Below, piece by piece: positions 50,690-61,740 of a stretch of 64,000 nt of DNA (its first letter is position 1; each line of letters opens with the position of its first letter). Source of the stretch: Quercus robur (taxonomy: Eukaryota > Streptophyta > Magnoliopsida > Fagales > Fagaceae); the NCBI RefSeq assembly GCF_932294415.1, contig NC_065542.1, forward strand, positions 389,501-453,500, given 5' to 3'. The translations under genes were made by a program, and so were the position numbers. A model generated the notes under the pieces. The model searched no databases. It worked only from the letters and a program-made list of their open reading frames with translations, and had not been told where the DNA came from.

Positions 50690-52600
50690 GTGGGCTGTGC
50701 TAGTGGTGTTGGGCTACTTCCTACTGCACTAAGCCCAAGTTTTCTGGATAAGAGAGTCGGGACCGGTCCAGTTTCAGTTTAAGTTGGTTCGACTTGTGCG
50801 CAAACTAGGCCAAGTCTGCCAGGGATGTGTTCACGGCAGGCGAAACTGTTTCAGACAAATCGTGGCAGGCAGACATAATAATAATAAAATAAATAGAAAA
50901 TATCTAGCCACTTAATGGGGAATTGACCAAATAGCCCCTAAAATCAATTACAGCAACAATACTAATTGTTTTCTTTTTTACGGAAGAGAAAAAAGAAAAA
51001 AAAAGAAAGCATAACAGAGGACATCAAATGTTAGTCGGAATATTAGAGGAAATCGACCGGAAATCTAATCCGCAGGAGCAAAACCACAAAGGGAAGAACA
51101 TCCCTCCTCAAAGTAGTTCATCTCTCAGAAAAGAGTCCTGCTGTAGAGGTTAACCGCCCTGAGGGAAACGGGTCTGAGTGGTTTTCTACGTAGATACTCT
51201 TGAGTTTTCTTACAGAGGGCCGGATTTCATGAGGGAGAAAAGGGACCAATCTACCGGTGCATGCCCACCTTTCTAATTCTCACTATTTCTTTCTTTCTTC
51301 TCACTTCGTTTTTCTTTGTTATTTCATTTAAGTTTTTCTATTTCTTAGTCAAAGTTCCGTTGTTTCTCCCCCCTCTATTCACGGCAAGACCCTCCTTTTA
51401 TAGTGCTTGCTGTGACCAGATTTTACTGTTTTAGCCCTTAACTCTCTTTATCTAGTCTGGGTGTACTGGTCGACCATCACTGTTCCGTCTGTGTGTCACC
51501 CTCTCATCGCTAGACAAGGAAGAGTATTTTGTTTGCTAGTCTGCCGTGGCATTATTTTCCTGCTACGGTTTGGGTTATTTCTCTCTCCCTATCCCTCATG
51601 GCATGCACCTAATGGTTTCAACTCAGCTTGCCTCTTTTGGGTAGTAAGCCATCCCAGCAAGACACCTCCCCGAAAGAGCCTGAGCTGAAACTTTCAAAAT
51701 AGATTTTTCCCCTCTCCCCACCACCAAACCATGCCCTCTGATTCTCTGACCCCCCGACCTCACCATGCTCTGTATTGGCTAGATACAGGCTAGTGGTGCC
51801 TGGGCCTTGCGTGTGCCTTGCGCGTGCCTTCATTCCATATGTGTCCAAAACTTGCCTGTTGCCCATCCGTCTGCCGTGGTCTGGAGGCTCGTCGTCCGTA
51901 TTTTTTGACCTTTTATGTGGGCTGCTTTTTGTTTTCCCGCTCCTTTCAGGAGCTGGGTTTTATTTGATGATGGGTCTTACATTTCTTTGGCCCATTCCTT
52001 GGTTTCTTTTATTTCTTGCAATGTCGTTCTGTTATTTCTGCTATAATAACTTAATCCTGCTGAGCCTCTTTTAGGCAGCCGTTTATTCCTTCTCTCAGTG
52101 GCTTGGCATGGCCATTGGTCTGCTTTTATCTATGGGCTCCTATGTCCCTTTTGGCTTTCCCTTGGGCATCCTCAGCCCGTTTGCTTTCTTTGGGCTTCCT
52201 CGGCCCTTTTACTAATTCTACATTCTCATGAGTTTTTTACTAACTTCATTGAGCTTCCCTGACCTAATAACCTTATTCTTATCCTTGGGGTTTATGGGCC
52301 TGCCATAAACCCCTTACTTTCTTAGTTTGCATTACTTTAGGCCTACGGTGGCCCTTTCTCGCTTTTCTACCTCATACACTGCCCATGGGATGTTATTTCT
52401 CTCTTTCCTGGCTTCTTCAAGCCCACTTGCCTCTTCAAGACCCATTTGTTTATTTCTTGAACCTATGATCCATTATTCTTGCCGCTTGAGCCTAATGGGT
52501 TTTGCTGTCTGCTTTGTCAATTCTTTGTTGCCCTTGTTATTGGGCTTTCTTTCTTTCCACCTAGATTCTCACAAATGGCCCTCAACAATGTGAAAGCAAA
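50690..52600. mobile_element. Possible LTR-type fossil (non-coding, boundaries unresolved)
   Basis: Base composition changes abruptly to a GC-richer, pyrimidine-rich sequence full of TGGGCTT/GGCCC words, with no long open frame. This looks like a long terminal repeat or a non-coding LTR-derived element, possibly of the Gypsy group. I could not find a convincing TG...CA pair with a 5-bp duplication, and no internal coding domain is present. Both the class and the ends are uncertain. Confidence 0.3.
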
Positions 52601-52705
52601 GCAGGGAAAAATAATAATAATAATAATCAAGAGAAAGGCATTAAAAATATACTATATAACCAATACTTAATATTAATCTCTAAATAGTATCCAAAAACCC
52701 ATTCT

Positions 52706-52910
52706 TAGGGTCAATTTGAGATCCGCTTATTTTGCTGAAATTGAAAACTTTTTGTTAAAATACTGTAGAAAAGGTAAAAGTTAGCTGAAATAGTACAGCG
52801 GGACCCACGAATAGTAGCAACAAATGCAGTAAAATCCATAAATAGTAGCAAAAATAAGCTGAATAGTAAAATAAGTTGAAAAAATTAATCCAAACAGATA
52901 GGGTCTGTTT
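52706..52910. mobile_element. MITE, first of a head-to-tail pair
   Basis: It starts GGGTCAATTTGAGATCCGC and ends ATTAATCCAAACAGATA. The body CTGAAA..GAAAACTTTTTG..ACTGTAGAAAAGGTAAAA..GAAATAGTAC..AATAGTAGCAAAAATAA matches the neighbouring copy at about 80% by eye. It is non-coding. It is distantly similar in layout to the GGGTCCGTTTGG family. Confidence 0.7.
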
Positions 52911-53102
52911 GAGATCCACTTATTTTGTAGAAACTAAAAACTTTTTGCTAAAAGTACTGTAGAAAAGGTAAAAATTAGTTGAAATAGTACAATGAGACCT
53001 ATAAATAGTACCAAAAAATGCAGTGGAGCTCATAAATAGTAGTAAAAATAAACTGAATAGTAAAATAACTTGGCAAAAAATAAACTATCCAAATGCAACC
53101 TA
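52911..53102. mobile_element. MITE, second of a head-to-tail pair
   Basis: It starts GGGTCTGTTTGAGATCCAC directly after the previous copy and ends TATCCAAATGCAACCTAAT, the inverted counterpart of its start. Its internal order is the same as the first copy. The exact abutment suggests one inserted at the edge of the other or a tandem duplication. Confidence 0.7.
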
Positions 53103-53255
53103 ATTAGTAACACTTGAAAGATGAACTAAAGACCATGGAAAAACACTCCACAAATACCACAAAAGAAAAGAAGCATGAGAAACCTTAAATTCTCATGATG
53201 TAAGTAGATAAGAAATCTAACAATAACAATAAAGCTGATTATCATAATTATAAAT

Positions 53256-53603
53256 CTAAGCAGCAGAAGCACAAGTATGGGGAAACTCTTGGTCAAATTC
53301 TTGCATGGGAGGGGTACGAAGATACCATATCTGAAGTACAACACCATTTTCATCAAACACCTCGTCAGGAGGATTCTCAATCATCCCAGACTGTTCCCTT
53401 AAGAACATGTCCAAGTAAAAGTCACGAACCCCATGAACATCCTCAAAACTATTTTCACCCTCTACTTGTGAGGAAACGCAATGCAACATTGATTGAAGTT
53501 TTGATTTAATAAAGAGTTTCCCTTCCTTCATAGGCTTTGAAAGCTTTTTCCCAACACTTTTGAAACCAGCCTGTAGCTTTTTCCTTAGGCTTAAGCCAGA
53601 CAT
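53256..53603 (-). CDS. Unrecognised 115-aa ORF
   Basis: A single open frame starts at ATG 53603 (MSGLSLRKKLQAGFKSVG) and stops at 53256. The first 50 residues are strongly basic (many Lys). The second half is acidic (GENSFEDVHGVRDFYLDMF, NPPDEVFDENG). I do not recognise the family. An in-frame ATG lies 16 codons upstream (53651), but the sequence between looks less protein-like. No signal peptide or membrane segment is seen. The balanced amino-acid composition and absence of repeats make it more gene-like than other short ORFs here. It could be a real small gene, a retrocopy or a remnant. Confidence 0.4.
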   Translation of the reverse strand: MSGLSLRKKLQAGFKSVGKKLSKPMKEGKLFIKSKLQSMLHCVSSQVEGENSFEDVHGVRDFYLDMFLREQSGMIENPPDEVFDENGVVLQIWYLRTPPMQEFDQEFPHTCASAA

Positions 53604-54097
53604 GGCTGTGTTGTGTATTCTTTTTTTCTTTGTCCGAAAGGAAGTGCACAATTCGTATTAGGGTTTTCCTTTTAAATAGTCCACCCCTACCCTACAATAT
53701 AGGGTTTAACTTTTAAGGCTTTGAGTAATTATTGAGTATTCTTGGAATACCATAAACGCGAACTCTCCTCTCTCATATAATTGTGGGTCCCACTAATTAA
53801 ATTTATGGTGGGACCCACTCATTTCTCTTTATGATATTTCCGGAGTATTCAATGATTTTCCTAAATCTTTAAATTGTAATTTATCCCAGATATCATAATA
53901 TTCTCTAATTAATATTATAGTTAATGTAATCTCCTATACAAATTATGGTATTCTTTGAGATTAATTTTCTTAACTTTTTGACAATTTTTTTTCCTTTTTG
54001 AAAAATTATTCTTAGGTTATATGTAGTTATGTACACGTAGTTTTATCACAAAAGTTGACCTAAGATAAAAGGCACACTTAATTGTGATGTCACACTG
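53604..54097. other. Upstream of the 115-aa ORF, AT-rich
   Basis: Possible promoter region of the minus-strand ORF (CTACAATATAGGG near 53690). It includes a repeat of GGGTCCCAC/GGGACCCAC at about 53786 and 53812 in inverted sense. No gene is seen. Confidence 0.4.
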
Positions 54098-54283
54098 ATA
54101 AATAAGAAGGATGCTACGTCTACAATATTTTTACAACAAATCATAGGTGGTTAGTTGTTATTGGTTCAAATTTCAAACTAACACTAAGATTACTTTTTTG
54201 CCCTAATAATAACAACTAGTAACAACTTGCCACTTAAAATTTGTTGTAAAAATGTTGTAGATATATCATTTCTCAATAAATAA
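54098..54283. mobile_element. 170-bp MITE with 8-bp duplication
   Basis: Element 54106-54275 lies between direct repeats ATAAATAA (54098-54105 and 54276-54283). Inverted ends: ATGCTACGTCTACAATATTTTTAC.. at left and, reversed, TGATATATCTACAACATTTTTAC.. at right. It is the same family as 57360-57527 and is non-coding. Confidence 0.8.
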
Positions 54284-54588
54284 TCCAAACCTATCCCTCT
54301 CTATATTCTCCTATACCTAGGCTGGGATTTGTGCGCTCTTCCTTCAATTATACCTTGTTTTTTAATTTAAAAAAAAAAACCCAATTGCATTAAACTACAT
54401 TATTAGAGATAGGAAATTTAATAAATATATTAGATAAAGGGCTATTTATCTCTAATATTAAAATTAAATTTCCTACACGTGTTTGACGTATACGATCCAT
54501 AATAAATATCACAAAAATACAAATTTATCAATTTTTTACGTCAATATCATTTATATGTAGATGATTTGAAGAATTCTTTTTATATTTT

Positions 54589-54627
54589 TACTTTGAATTT
54601 TTTTTTTTTGACATCTACTTTGAATTT
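54589..54627 (-). mobile_element. Ultra-short retroposon tail, ~15 bp, with 12-bp duplication
   Basis: TACTTTGAATTT at 54589-54600 recurs at 54616-54627. The insert is a T run plus GACATC, i.e. GATGTC followed by poly(A) on the minus strand. The tail differs from the CTTATCA series, so another retroposon family may be the source. The T-rich context makes exact borders ambiguous. Confidence 0.5.
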
Positions 54628-55001
54628 TTTTAGATGTAAAAGAATATTATATAAGTGAATCATGTGCTCACATTAAATTCAAATGTCTTATGTTGCTTAA
54701 TGATTTATAAGCCACATAAATATTATATGAAACACTTTCTATAATGATTTGTTGACAATATATTGGACTAAGATTGTGATTAAATCAATTATAAATCATA
54801 AGCATGTGATTAAAACAATTAAAAATTAAATGATATTATAAAATAATAATATAAGAATCAAGATAGGAGAGATATAATTGCATTTTACGCAAAAAGGAAA
54901 CATTATTTTATACTATTTCTATAATTAATTATATATTATATCATCACCATCATCATTATCATTAATTTAACATATATTTTAGGGGCCAAAGTTTGACACT
55001 A

Positions 55002-55207
55002 AACATGTTCCAGGGCCTTGGACTCTCATCACTGATAGAAAGATGACATTAGTCTTTATCATGTGCAATACACATAACTCACTTAAGTCAACCAACCAAA
55101 TGAATCACATTTAAAAAAAAAAAAAAACTAAATAAGTCACATGCATTGCACATGATGAACACATGTCATCTTTCTACTGGTAGTCCAAGGCTTCAAACAT
55201 ATTACCT
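55002..55207. repeat. Fold-back repeat, ~75-bp arms
   Basis: The left arm (GCCTTGGACT, AGAAAGATGACAT, ATCATGTGCAAT) is repeated in inverted orientation at 55128-55207, with a spacer of about 45 bp containing an A run. It probably is a small fold-back MITE. No clear target duplication was found. Confidence 0.75.
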
Positions 55208-55422
55208 TTTCCTATTTTGAGAGGATAATGACTTAATTTTTTGGATATTCTCTATAAATATTGGCTAACAAAAATATAAACATTTAAAAAATTTTAGGGG
55301 CAAGTGTTATTTTTCGGTTTGTTTACTTGGTGGCTGGTTCTTTATTTTCAATAGTTCCTCACAATTTTAACAAATTTAAATTGGAGTCATGATACCTGAA
55401 TTTATACCATTTTGTTCATCAG

Positions 55423-56574
55423 GATGGAAAATACATTTTCCCAGATAATGCTCTTATGTCAGTGTTATCGAGTGTAAGAAGCTTGATCTCAAATATGCTT
55501 TAAAAAACTCAGTAAAGTAATCACCATTTCTCGGATTTGCCAGCACCAATGGTTCCAAGTGTCATCTTCCTCGTTACATAGTTTAACCCCAATTGATATA
55601 AATCAACAAGTTAAAAAGGTTCGTTCATTTTTAATTACTTATTGTTGATATAAGTTGTCAAAAATGCACTGATATTGGTCTTATATATATTTTGTATATA
55701 TTATTTTTGCTTAGGAATGTGGTTTCAACTTTCAACTGCATGTATCAAAGTGAGGTTGCTGCTTCAGCTGTTAGGCATCATCTTCCGGATTACCAAGGAA
55801 AGGATCTTATATTTTCATTCACTGTTGAGAGCAAATGGGTTCCTGAACTAGAGGCTCCTGTAAGCTTTCATGTGGAAATAGAGCACAGAATGCAACTTGA
55901 TATATATGCTTAACATGTTTTCTTGCTAAGTTCTATGTGATACACAAAATTTTCCTATATTCCATTTCTGATTGAGAGTCAATGATATGTTTCAGTTATT
56001 GGGATTACATAGATGGATCCACATTACTGGTTTCAAATGTATAAGAAATCAAATGGAGCCAAAAGATCTTAACATTCAACATTAAATCTTCAGTGCTTGC
56101 TTATTGTTGGTCACACCTATCTACCTTAATTCTTGGCAGTGCCTAATATTGAACAGAACATTGGCAAGTTTGAAATACAGGTAACTTCCTCTGTTATCTC
56201 ACCATATTGGTATTTTATTGAAATTCATAAACACTGAGCTTCGGTTAGGTTAGGTGTTACATCTTTTATTGATATACAACCAACATACCGTGATATGAAC
56301 AAAGTTTATTGAAGGAACAATTTTAGGCTTAGTATTTAGAAGGACCATCTCTGGCTATATTTCAAAATTCTTTTCTGATTTTATCACAGTTTTGAGTTTT
56401 CTTTTCTCCTAAACTGAAAAAAGCTAATGTATCTGTTATTTTCTGCTGTGGTCTTGACAGATTTACAGAACTTGTGAGGGGAAGCATTTGGTTTATCTCC
56501 TAGGAGTCCACGGCCCACAGTTGCTGTACATGGAAATTTGTCTAGCTTTCCTAGAAAAATTCCAGGATGTTTAG
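55423..56574 (+). pseudogene. Exon-like remnant of an unrecognised gene
   Basis: Three segments have splice-like borders: 55423-55471 (frame DGKYIFPDNALMSVLS), 55715-55859 (frame NVVSTFNCMYQSEVAASAVR, then HHLPDYQGKDLIFSFTVESK) and 56461-56574 (frame EGKHLVYLLGVHGPQLLYME to a stop at 56574). Each is open and protein-like over its length. However, the phases do not obviously join into one frame and no start exon is visible. I do not recognise the family. The best reading is the 3' end of a gene or, more likely, a partial duplicated remnant. Confidence 0.35.
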
Positions 56575-57350
56575 AGCAAGAAGGCTAGCCTGATAAGAAT
56601 ACATCGCCACTGAATCTCTAGTGATGCTTGTGAATTAGTAACCTACAAAGATTCAGTCTTTCAGTTTGGCACTGTATTCTTTGTTTTAGAAATTTCCTAA
56701 TTGTTTAGAACCTTGTTGGGAACTTTTCTCCTCTTAAAAGTTATAGCTCTGTAAGAAAAAACTGCAATTTGGATTTTTTTTTTTTTAAAGCTCTACAACT
56801 AGAAATTCCACCATTCATGTGAGAAGAGAGAGTATGCATTTATGATACTTCGGAAGTATCTAATAATTTACCCTCTTTATGTACTAGTAATATTTTTACT
56901 GAAGACAGGCTGTCACTATTGTTAAGAAATAATGTCACTGAAATAATTTTGTCATATTTTAAATGTACTCTTGGGGTTCTTTTTAGGCTGTCACTATTAT
57001 TTCTTGTTTCTTTTTTAATATTGTAGGAAGGCCATTGAAAATTACATAAGAGTTTCTTTTTCCCAATTTAATGAGATGCTTTCATACATTATTCCTGAAG
57101 TGATTTATTTTATATAATTCTTTTTAATGGGTTATAGATACATTCAACAAACATGCTGTAAGGACTTTACAAATTTTGATTACATTTAAACTAATGCATT
57201 TATAGTTTCAACCATTTTATATTCCCTACGAAGATTATAATTAAATAACAGACTTATAATTGATGGGATTTACAATAGATAATTACTTTGTAATTTTGAT
57301 ATAAGTATAATTTGTTCTTCTAAATTTGTTGAAAATAATTTGCTCTGCTA

Positions 57351-57536
57351 AAAAATTAAGAGAAATATTATGTTGACAATAATTTCACAATAAATCATAT
57401 GTAGCAGGTTATTATTGGTTGTTATTAGTTGGCAAAAAAGTAATTTTAATGATAGATTTAAATTAGAACCGATAACAACTTACCAACTATGACTTGTTGT
57501 GTAAACGTTGTAGATATAGCACTTCTCAAAAATTAA
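57351..57536. mobile_element. 168-bp MITE with 9-bp duplication
   Basis: Element 57360-57527 is flanked by AAAAATTAA at 57351-57359 and 57528-57536. It begins GAGAAATATTATGTTGACAA and ends with the inverted counterpart ..GTAGATATAGCACTTCTC. It is the same family as 54106-54275. A 9-bp duplication would fit a Mutator-derived MITE; 8 bp would fit hAT. Confidence 0.82.
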
Positions 57537-58864
57537 GCAATTTCTAAAATTATTTTTTTATCTCAAAATCTTTACAAATACAAATCTATCATTCTATCAA
57601 TTTTGGGTGTATTTGATTGATATTTATCCATTTTTTAGGTGGTTCATATTCCTCTAAATTATGTTATAATGAGTTATGTTTTCCTAATTTGGGTTTTAAT
57701 TTTAGATTTTAGATTATGCTATTTTTTTCAAAAACTTTATTTTTTTTAACTAAGTAGTATTAGCTCAAACAAAAATTAAATCAAAACAAGAAGAAGGAGA
57801 GAGAGGGCTTGTAATAGAAAACTCAATTCAATTCAATTGGTCTTCTTCATATTTTATCCAAATTCAATTTCTTCATATAGCTAAGCATACATCTTCGTGG
57901 AATTTCTCACATCCAATTGGTCTTAGTGGATTTTGAGGCTTTGTCCAAACTTGGATAATCTTTCACCCTTATCTCTTATTTTTTTTAATTTTTTAATTTT
58001 TATTTTTATTTTTTGTTGTTGTTGTTTATTGCTGCCTTATATAGTTTTATACATGTCCCTTGATTTAATTTTCTTTCCATTGACATCAAATTCTACAATT
58101 TTGGCAAAAGTCTTAGAACAAAGGCATCCCATAATAATATCTAAATTTGTTACAATGCCAAGAAAAAAAAAAGGTAACTTATCTTGTACTAAGTTATACA
58201 TCTACATTCATGTCACAACTATAAAACTGATTTATGTTATGCATATGCAAAGAGAATTATTCATCCATGATGGTGAATGTATCACACAAATGCACATAAG
58301 AGGTATCCCATCAGTGGAAAAAAACTCATCCATGATTAATGACCACATAAACTATAGTAGTAAGACCTTAATGTGATTGTTTTAATGTATTCTTCACCAT
58401 GGCTTTGAGATTTTTTTGGTTGGTTTATGGGAAACAATGTTGTTAGCACTTGAAATCACCGATGGCACATCACTAACAAAAATAATTTAGAAAACTTAAA
58501 GAATATGTGGGAGAACAGAAAGAAGAAGAAAAAAATATTTACTTTGGGGAGACTTTCCAAATTTGCAGGAGTGAGGTAGAGCAATTGCAAATATATATAA
58601 ACAAAAAATCAGTAGGCTTATTTTTAGAATTCTAATAGTGGCAATTGAATAGTTTTCATAACTGCTTGATTGGGGAGAGAGTCATAGGGTTGAAAGAAGT
58701 TTAAATTATTATTAGATTGGGTTTGATGGAATGATAAATGGAAAGTTGAAAAGTTAGAAAACTTTAATTAAGAGATGGAGTTTTTTTATTATTATTATTT
58801 TTTATGTGATTGGGAAAATGTTAATTTGCAAAAGGAAAGAAAAGAAAAAGAAAAAAAGAAAGTT
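57537..58864. other. AT-rich intergenic DNA
   Basis: No gene or element end is recognised. A 147-codon open stretch at 57933-58376 is composed of Phe/Leu/Ile low-complexity followed by unrelated sequence; I do not consider it a gene. Confidence 0.55.
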
Positions 58865-59163
58865 AGGGTCCGTTTGGATACAGCTAAAAACTGAAAACTG
58901 AAAAACACTGTAGCAAAATAATTTTTAAATGTGTGAATAGTACCATGAGACCCATTTTTAATGAAAAAGTTACTGAAAAGTGAAATTTGTGGGTTCGTGA
59001 ACAGTACACGATGTACTCTGATTGGCTAAAAAAAGTTTGAAAAGTCAAAATTTGTAATTACTGTTCATTAAACAGTAACCGCACGTCTGAAAAACGCGTA
59101 AAAAAAAAAAAAGGGGAAAAACGCAAACGTGCTGATTTTCAGCGCAATCCAAACGCAGCTTTA
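58865..59163. mobile_element. MITE of the GGGTCCGTTTGG family
   Basis: It starts TTAGGGTCCGTTTGGATACAG and ends with the inverted counterpart ATCCAAACGCAGCTTTAG. Typical internal words are CTGAAAACTGAAAAACACTG, TGTGAATAGTACCATGAGAC, GTGAACAGTACACGA and AAAACGCAAACGTGC. It is uninterrupted, about 299 bp, and so serves as the reference copy for the split element at 6543-7068. No clear target duplication was seen. Confidence 0.8.
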
Positions 59164-59777
59164 GTGGGATTAATGAGCTGGCCGCTAATATGACTCAACA
59201 GCAGCATAGTAACAATAAATGTTACACTTCAACTTTTAGATATATATATATATATCTATATATAGATTTATATGCATTTAACCATTCTTTTTCATTCAAG
59301 CACAATGTAAAAGATGGCAAAAAGAGTGTTCTACATAACTAATGACACTTTTTTTCATCCAATCTAAATAAGTCTCTACGAGGCTTTTTGGACACACAAA
59401 GAACAAATACTAATAGCTCACTGATCCACAGCAACCGGAAATTAACCATAACCAACAGTCCAATACTCTCTGAAAAGTGGAAACACCCCCAAACCCCATT
59501 TTACACTTACTAGCATGAATTTTCTGGTGTCCCTGATACAACAATATAGAATCTCTAATGCCAAGAACTAGATAATCTTATGAATATTTCATATACATAT
59601 GCAAAAGCTATTAAACTATACACTTAAGATATACAATTTAATCTCTTCGATAAGGTTGGGATGTGGCTTTCACTACACTGCAGAAGGTATCTTTCAAGGA
59701 ATTTGGATTGCAATGCAAATTTCCATAAGATTTGGAACCATTATTGTGTTTAAAGTCCAACAGAAATGACAAATCTT
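59164..59777. other. 3' UTR of the phytolongin gene and spacer
   Basis: Holds an AT tract at about 59240-59263. The ~500 bases nearest 59777 are the likely 3' UTR of the minus-strand gene. No other gene is seen. Confidence 0.5.
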
Positions 59778-60599
59778 TCAACTGATACATGAAATACCAT
59801 GACAGATGCATAACCAGATCACAAAAAGTAACAAACAAACAGCCGCGTCAATGGCAAGAATAATTCGTACTTGGCGCCACCATTTCTTTCGGACAATTTG
59901 AGAGCTTGATCTGAACCTCATTGAACCCAAATCCTTCTGTAATGAGGCCGAGGAACCAACTCCAACTTGATTATTAGAATCTGGAGTTTCCAAATCAGCT
60001 TTGACTCCTCTATCTGTAGATCTTCGATGCCCCTCCGACTCGATGTCTCTCATTGCAATCACATGATCCTTTGCCTTCTTCTCTTGCTTGCTAGATTTTC
60101 CCAACAAGGGGGCTTTTGTAGAACTAGTGGCTTCAATTTGGCCATTTGCATCACTTGGGGATGGAGACAAACCTGTTTCAGCTATCCAGTCATTGCCATT
60201 TTGAGAAACATTGTCCAACGAGTTGATCAAGCGGCGGATGATAGGCACTAATTGTTCTTGTAGACCAATTGAGTTCATACTTGAAAAACTTCCTCTTGAA
60301 CCTTTTCTAGCTATCTTCTTGAATTCTTCTCTCACATGCTCTAGAAATTGAAGAATGCTGGAGTTACCCACACCCTCATCGACAATTGCAAAATAAACAT
60401 AGCCATCTTCCATAAAAAATCCAAAAGTCCTTTTGCGTGCTGTCTCGAAATACCAACGGTGGAATGGGGGAGCCCTTTCCAAGCACAAAGCAGCCAAATT
60501 TTCAATTTCACGGTCTCCACTGCTATGAGTGTACAAAATCCTGCTACCCCTTGAAACACAACAATAGTGAACCGTATTCTGAATCGTATCCATGACCAT
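59778..60599 (-). CDS. Phytolongin (PHYL1-type longin-domain membrane protein)
   Basis: A single coding exon of 273 codons from ATG 60599, or 271 from the second ATG at 60593 (MDTIQNTVHYCCVS). The second matches the family start best. The N-terminal ~110 residues are a longin domain: NTVHYCCVSRGSRILYTHS, LERAPPFHRWYFETARKRTF, DGYVYFAIVDEGVG. A variable linker contains SSTKAPLLGKSSKQEKK and IESEGHRRSTDRG. The C-terminus is a membrane anchor (IILAIDAAVCLLLFVIWLCI). From memory this matches Arabidopsis Phytolongin PHYL1.1. Phytolongins look like R-SNAREs of the VAMP7 type but have the SNARE helix replaced by another sequence (PhyL domain), and act in the secretory pathway at the ER, Golgi and post-Golgi membranes. 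The coding region has no intron, and an intron probably lies in the 5' UTR. Confidence 0.93.
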   Translation of the reverse strand: MVMDTIQNTVHYCCVSRGSRILYTHSSGDREIENLAALCLERAPPFHRWYFETARKRTFGFFMEDGYVYFAIVDEGVGNSSILQFLEHVREEFKKIARKGSRGSFSSMNSIGLQEQLVPIIRRLINSLDNVSQNGNDWIAETGLSPSPSDANGQIEATSSTKAPLLGKSSKQEKKAKDHVIAMRDIESEGHRRSTDRGVKADLETPDSNNQVGVGSSASLQKDLGSMRFRSSSQIVRKKWWRQVRIILAIDAAVCLLLFVIWLCICHGISCIS

Positions 60600-60624
60600 G
60601 GTGATAAAACTCCAACTTAGGAAA

Positions 60625-61740
60625 GCTGCCAATTCTAGTTAAACACCAACACTTATAATGATCAAAGACACTCTCAATTATCCTTCTTTTCTTTCGATCA
60701 CTCTCAATTATCCTTCTTTTCTTTCCGGATCAGATCTTTAACACCCACTTGACTTTACCACACATTAAGCATTCTCATCAAAAATTAAACTTTGAACATA
60801 GGACTCTGCTAAACCTTTCTTTTGCCTCTATTGAATGTAGGATTCTGAACAATCTAAGCAATCAAGATTTGGCAAAATAAGAACCCAATAAACTCCTCAG
60901 CTAAAGAGGCAAAAGCCAAACAAAATGCAAGTAATTCCTCCACTACAAGGTCAAAAGTGTCCACTAAATACCAACATAGTCCCTCAGCAAAGTATTCAAA
61001 ATCCAGAAAGAAGTCCCTCATTCCTGCCTAGGCTTTTTCAGAAATCAGAAATACCCCCATATGAACAACCAACAAACTACTCTGCCATGGCATATACTCT
61101 GTTAAGAAACAGAACAAAAAATAACATATAATCAGAGGTAAAACTTACCATAAATTTTCAAACAATCCCAATTGAATAGAATCCAATACAATTCTCAATA
61201 ACCAATCTGAAAAATTTTAGTAAATACCACAGCTATGGGTTTCAAAATTCCAACAGTGACCACAAGTGTGTAATCTATGAAAAAAACTGAAGAGAAATAA
61301 ACACAGATCATTACCCTAAAAGCATAAAAAAGATCAAATTTTGAGAGAAGCCCAATGATCAAAGATCTAAAGCAATAAAGTCAAAGACTATACATATATT
61401 CACATCTGTTTAGTTGCAGTGAAATAGGAAGCAAAAACAAAAACAAGAAACAAAAAGAAAAACAACAACCACAACAACTGAACTGTTATTAGTCGTGTGC
61501 AGCTATATTAATTTTTTCAAAAATCAAAATTTGAAGCAATCTAAACAGCAGAATAGATCAGGTTTCTCAAATCATTTACCTGTAAACTTTAATTCTTAAA
61601 AAAGCAGAAGCTCCTGAAAATTTATGAATGGTAGGAGATGATAGAAAGAAAGAAAGAAAGAAGAGATACATTGATTGAGGAGGCAGAGAGAGAGAGAGAG
61701 AGAGAGAGAGTTAGAATGTAAAAAGTGTTTATAAAGGATG
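60625..61740 (-). other. Phytolongin 5' UTR exon and leader intron (inferred)
   Basis: A donor-like ACAG/GTAAAT at 61580/61579 and an acceptor GGCAG at 60626 would define a 954-bp leader intron. The upstream non-coding exon contains an AAAG tract (61645-61661) and a GA tract (61685-61710), CT-rich in the sense direction as in many plant leaders. There is no coding sequence in the interval. Splice borders and transcription start are predicted only. Confidence 0.45.

Noticed and set aside
51461-52593. Several 75-99 aa ORFs in the GC-richer island
   Set aside because: They are hydrophobic or Ser/Pro strings on both strands with no family resemblance; the region reads as non-coding repeat.
57933-58376. 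147-aa ORF
   Set aside because: Starts with low-complexity Phe/Leu/Ile from T-rich DNA and shows no domain or splice context.
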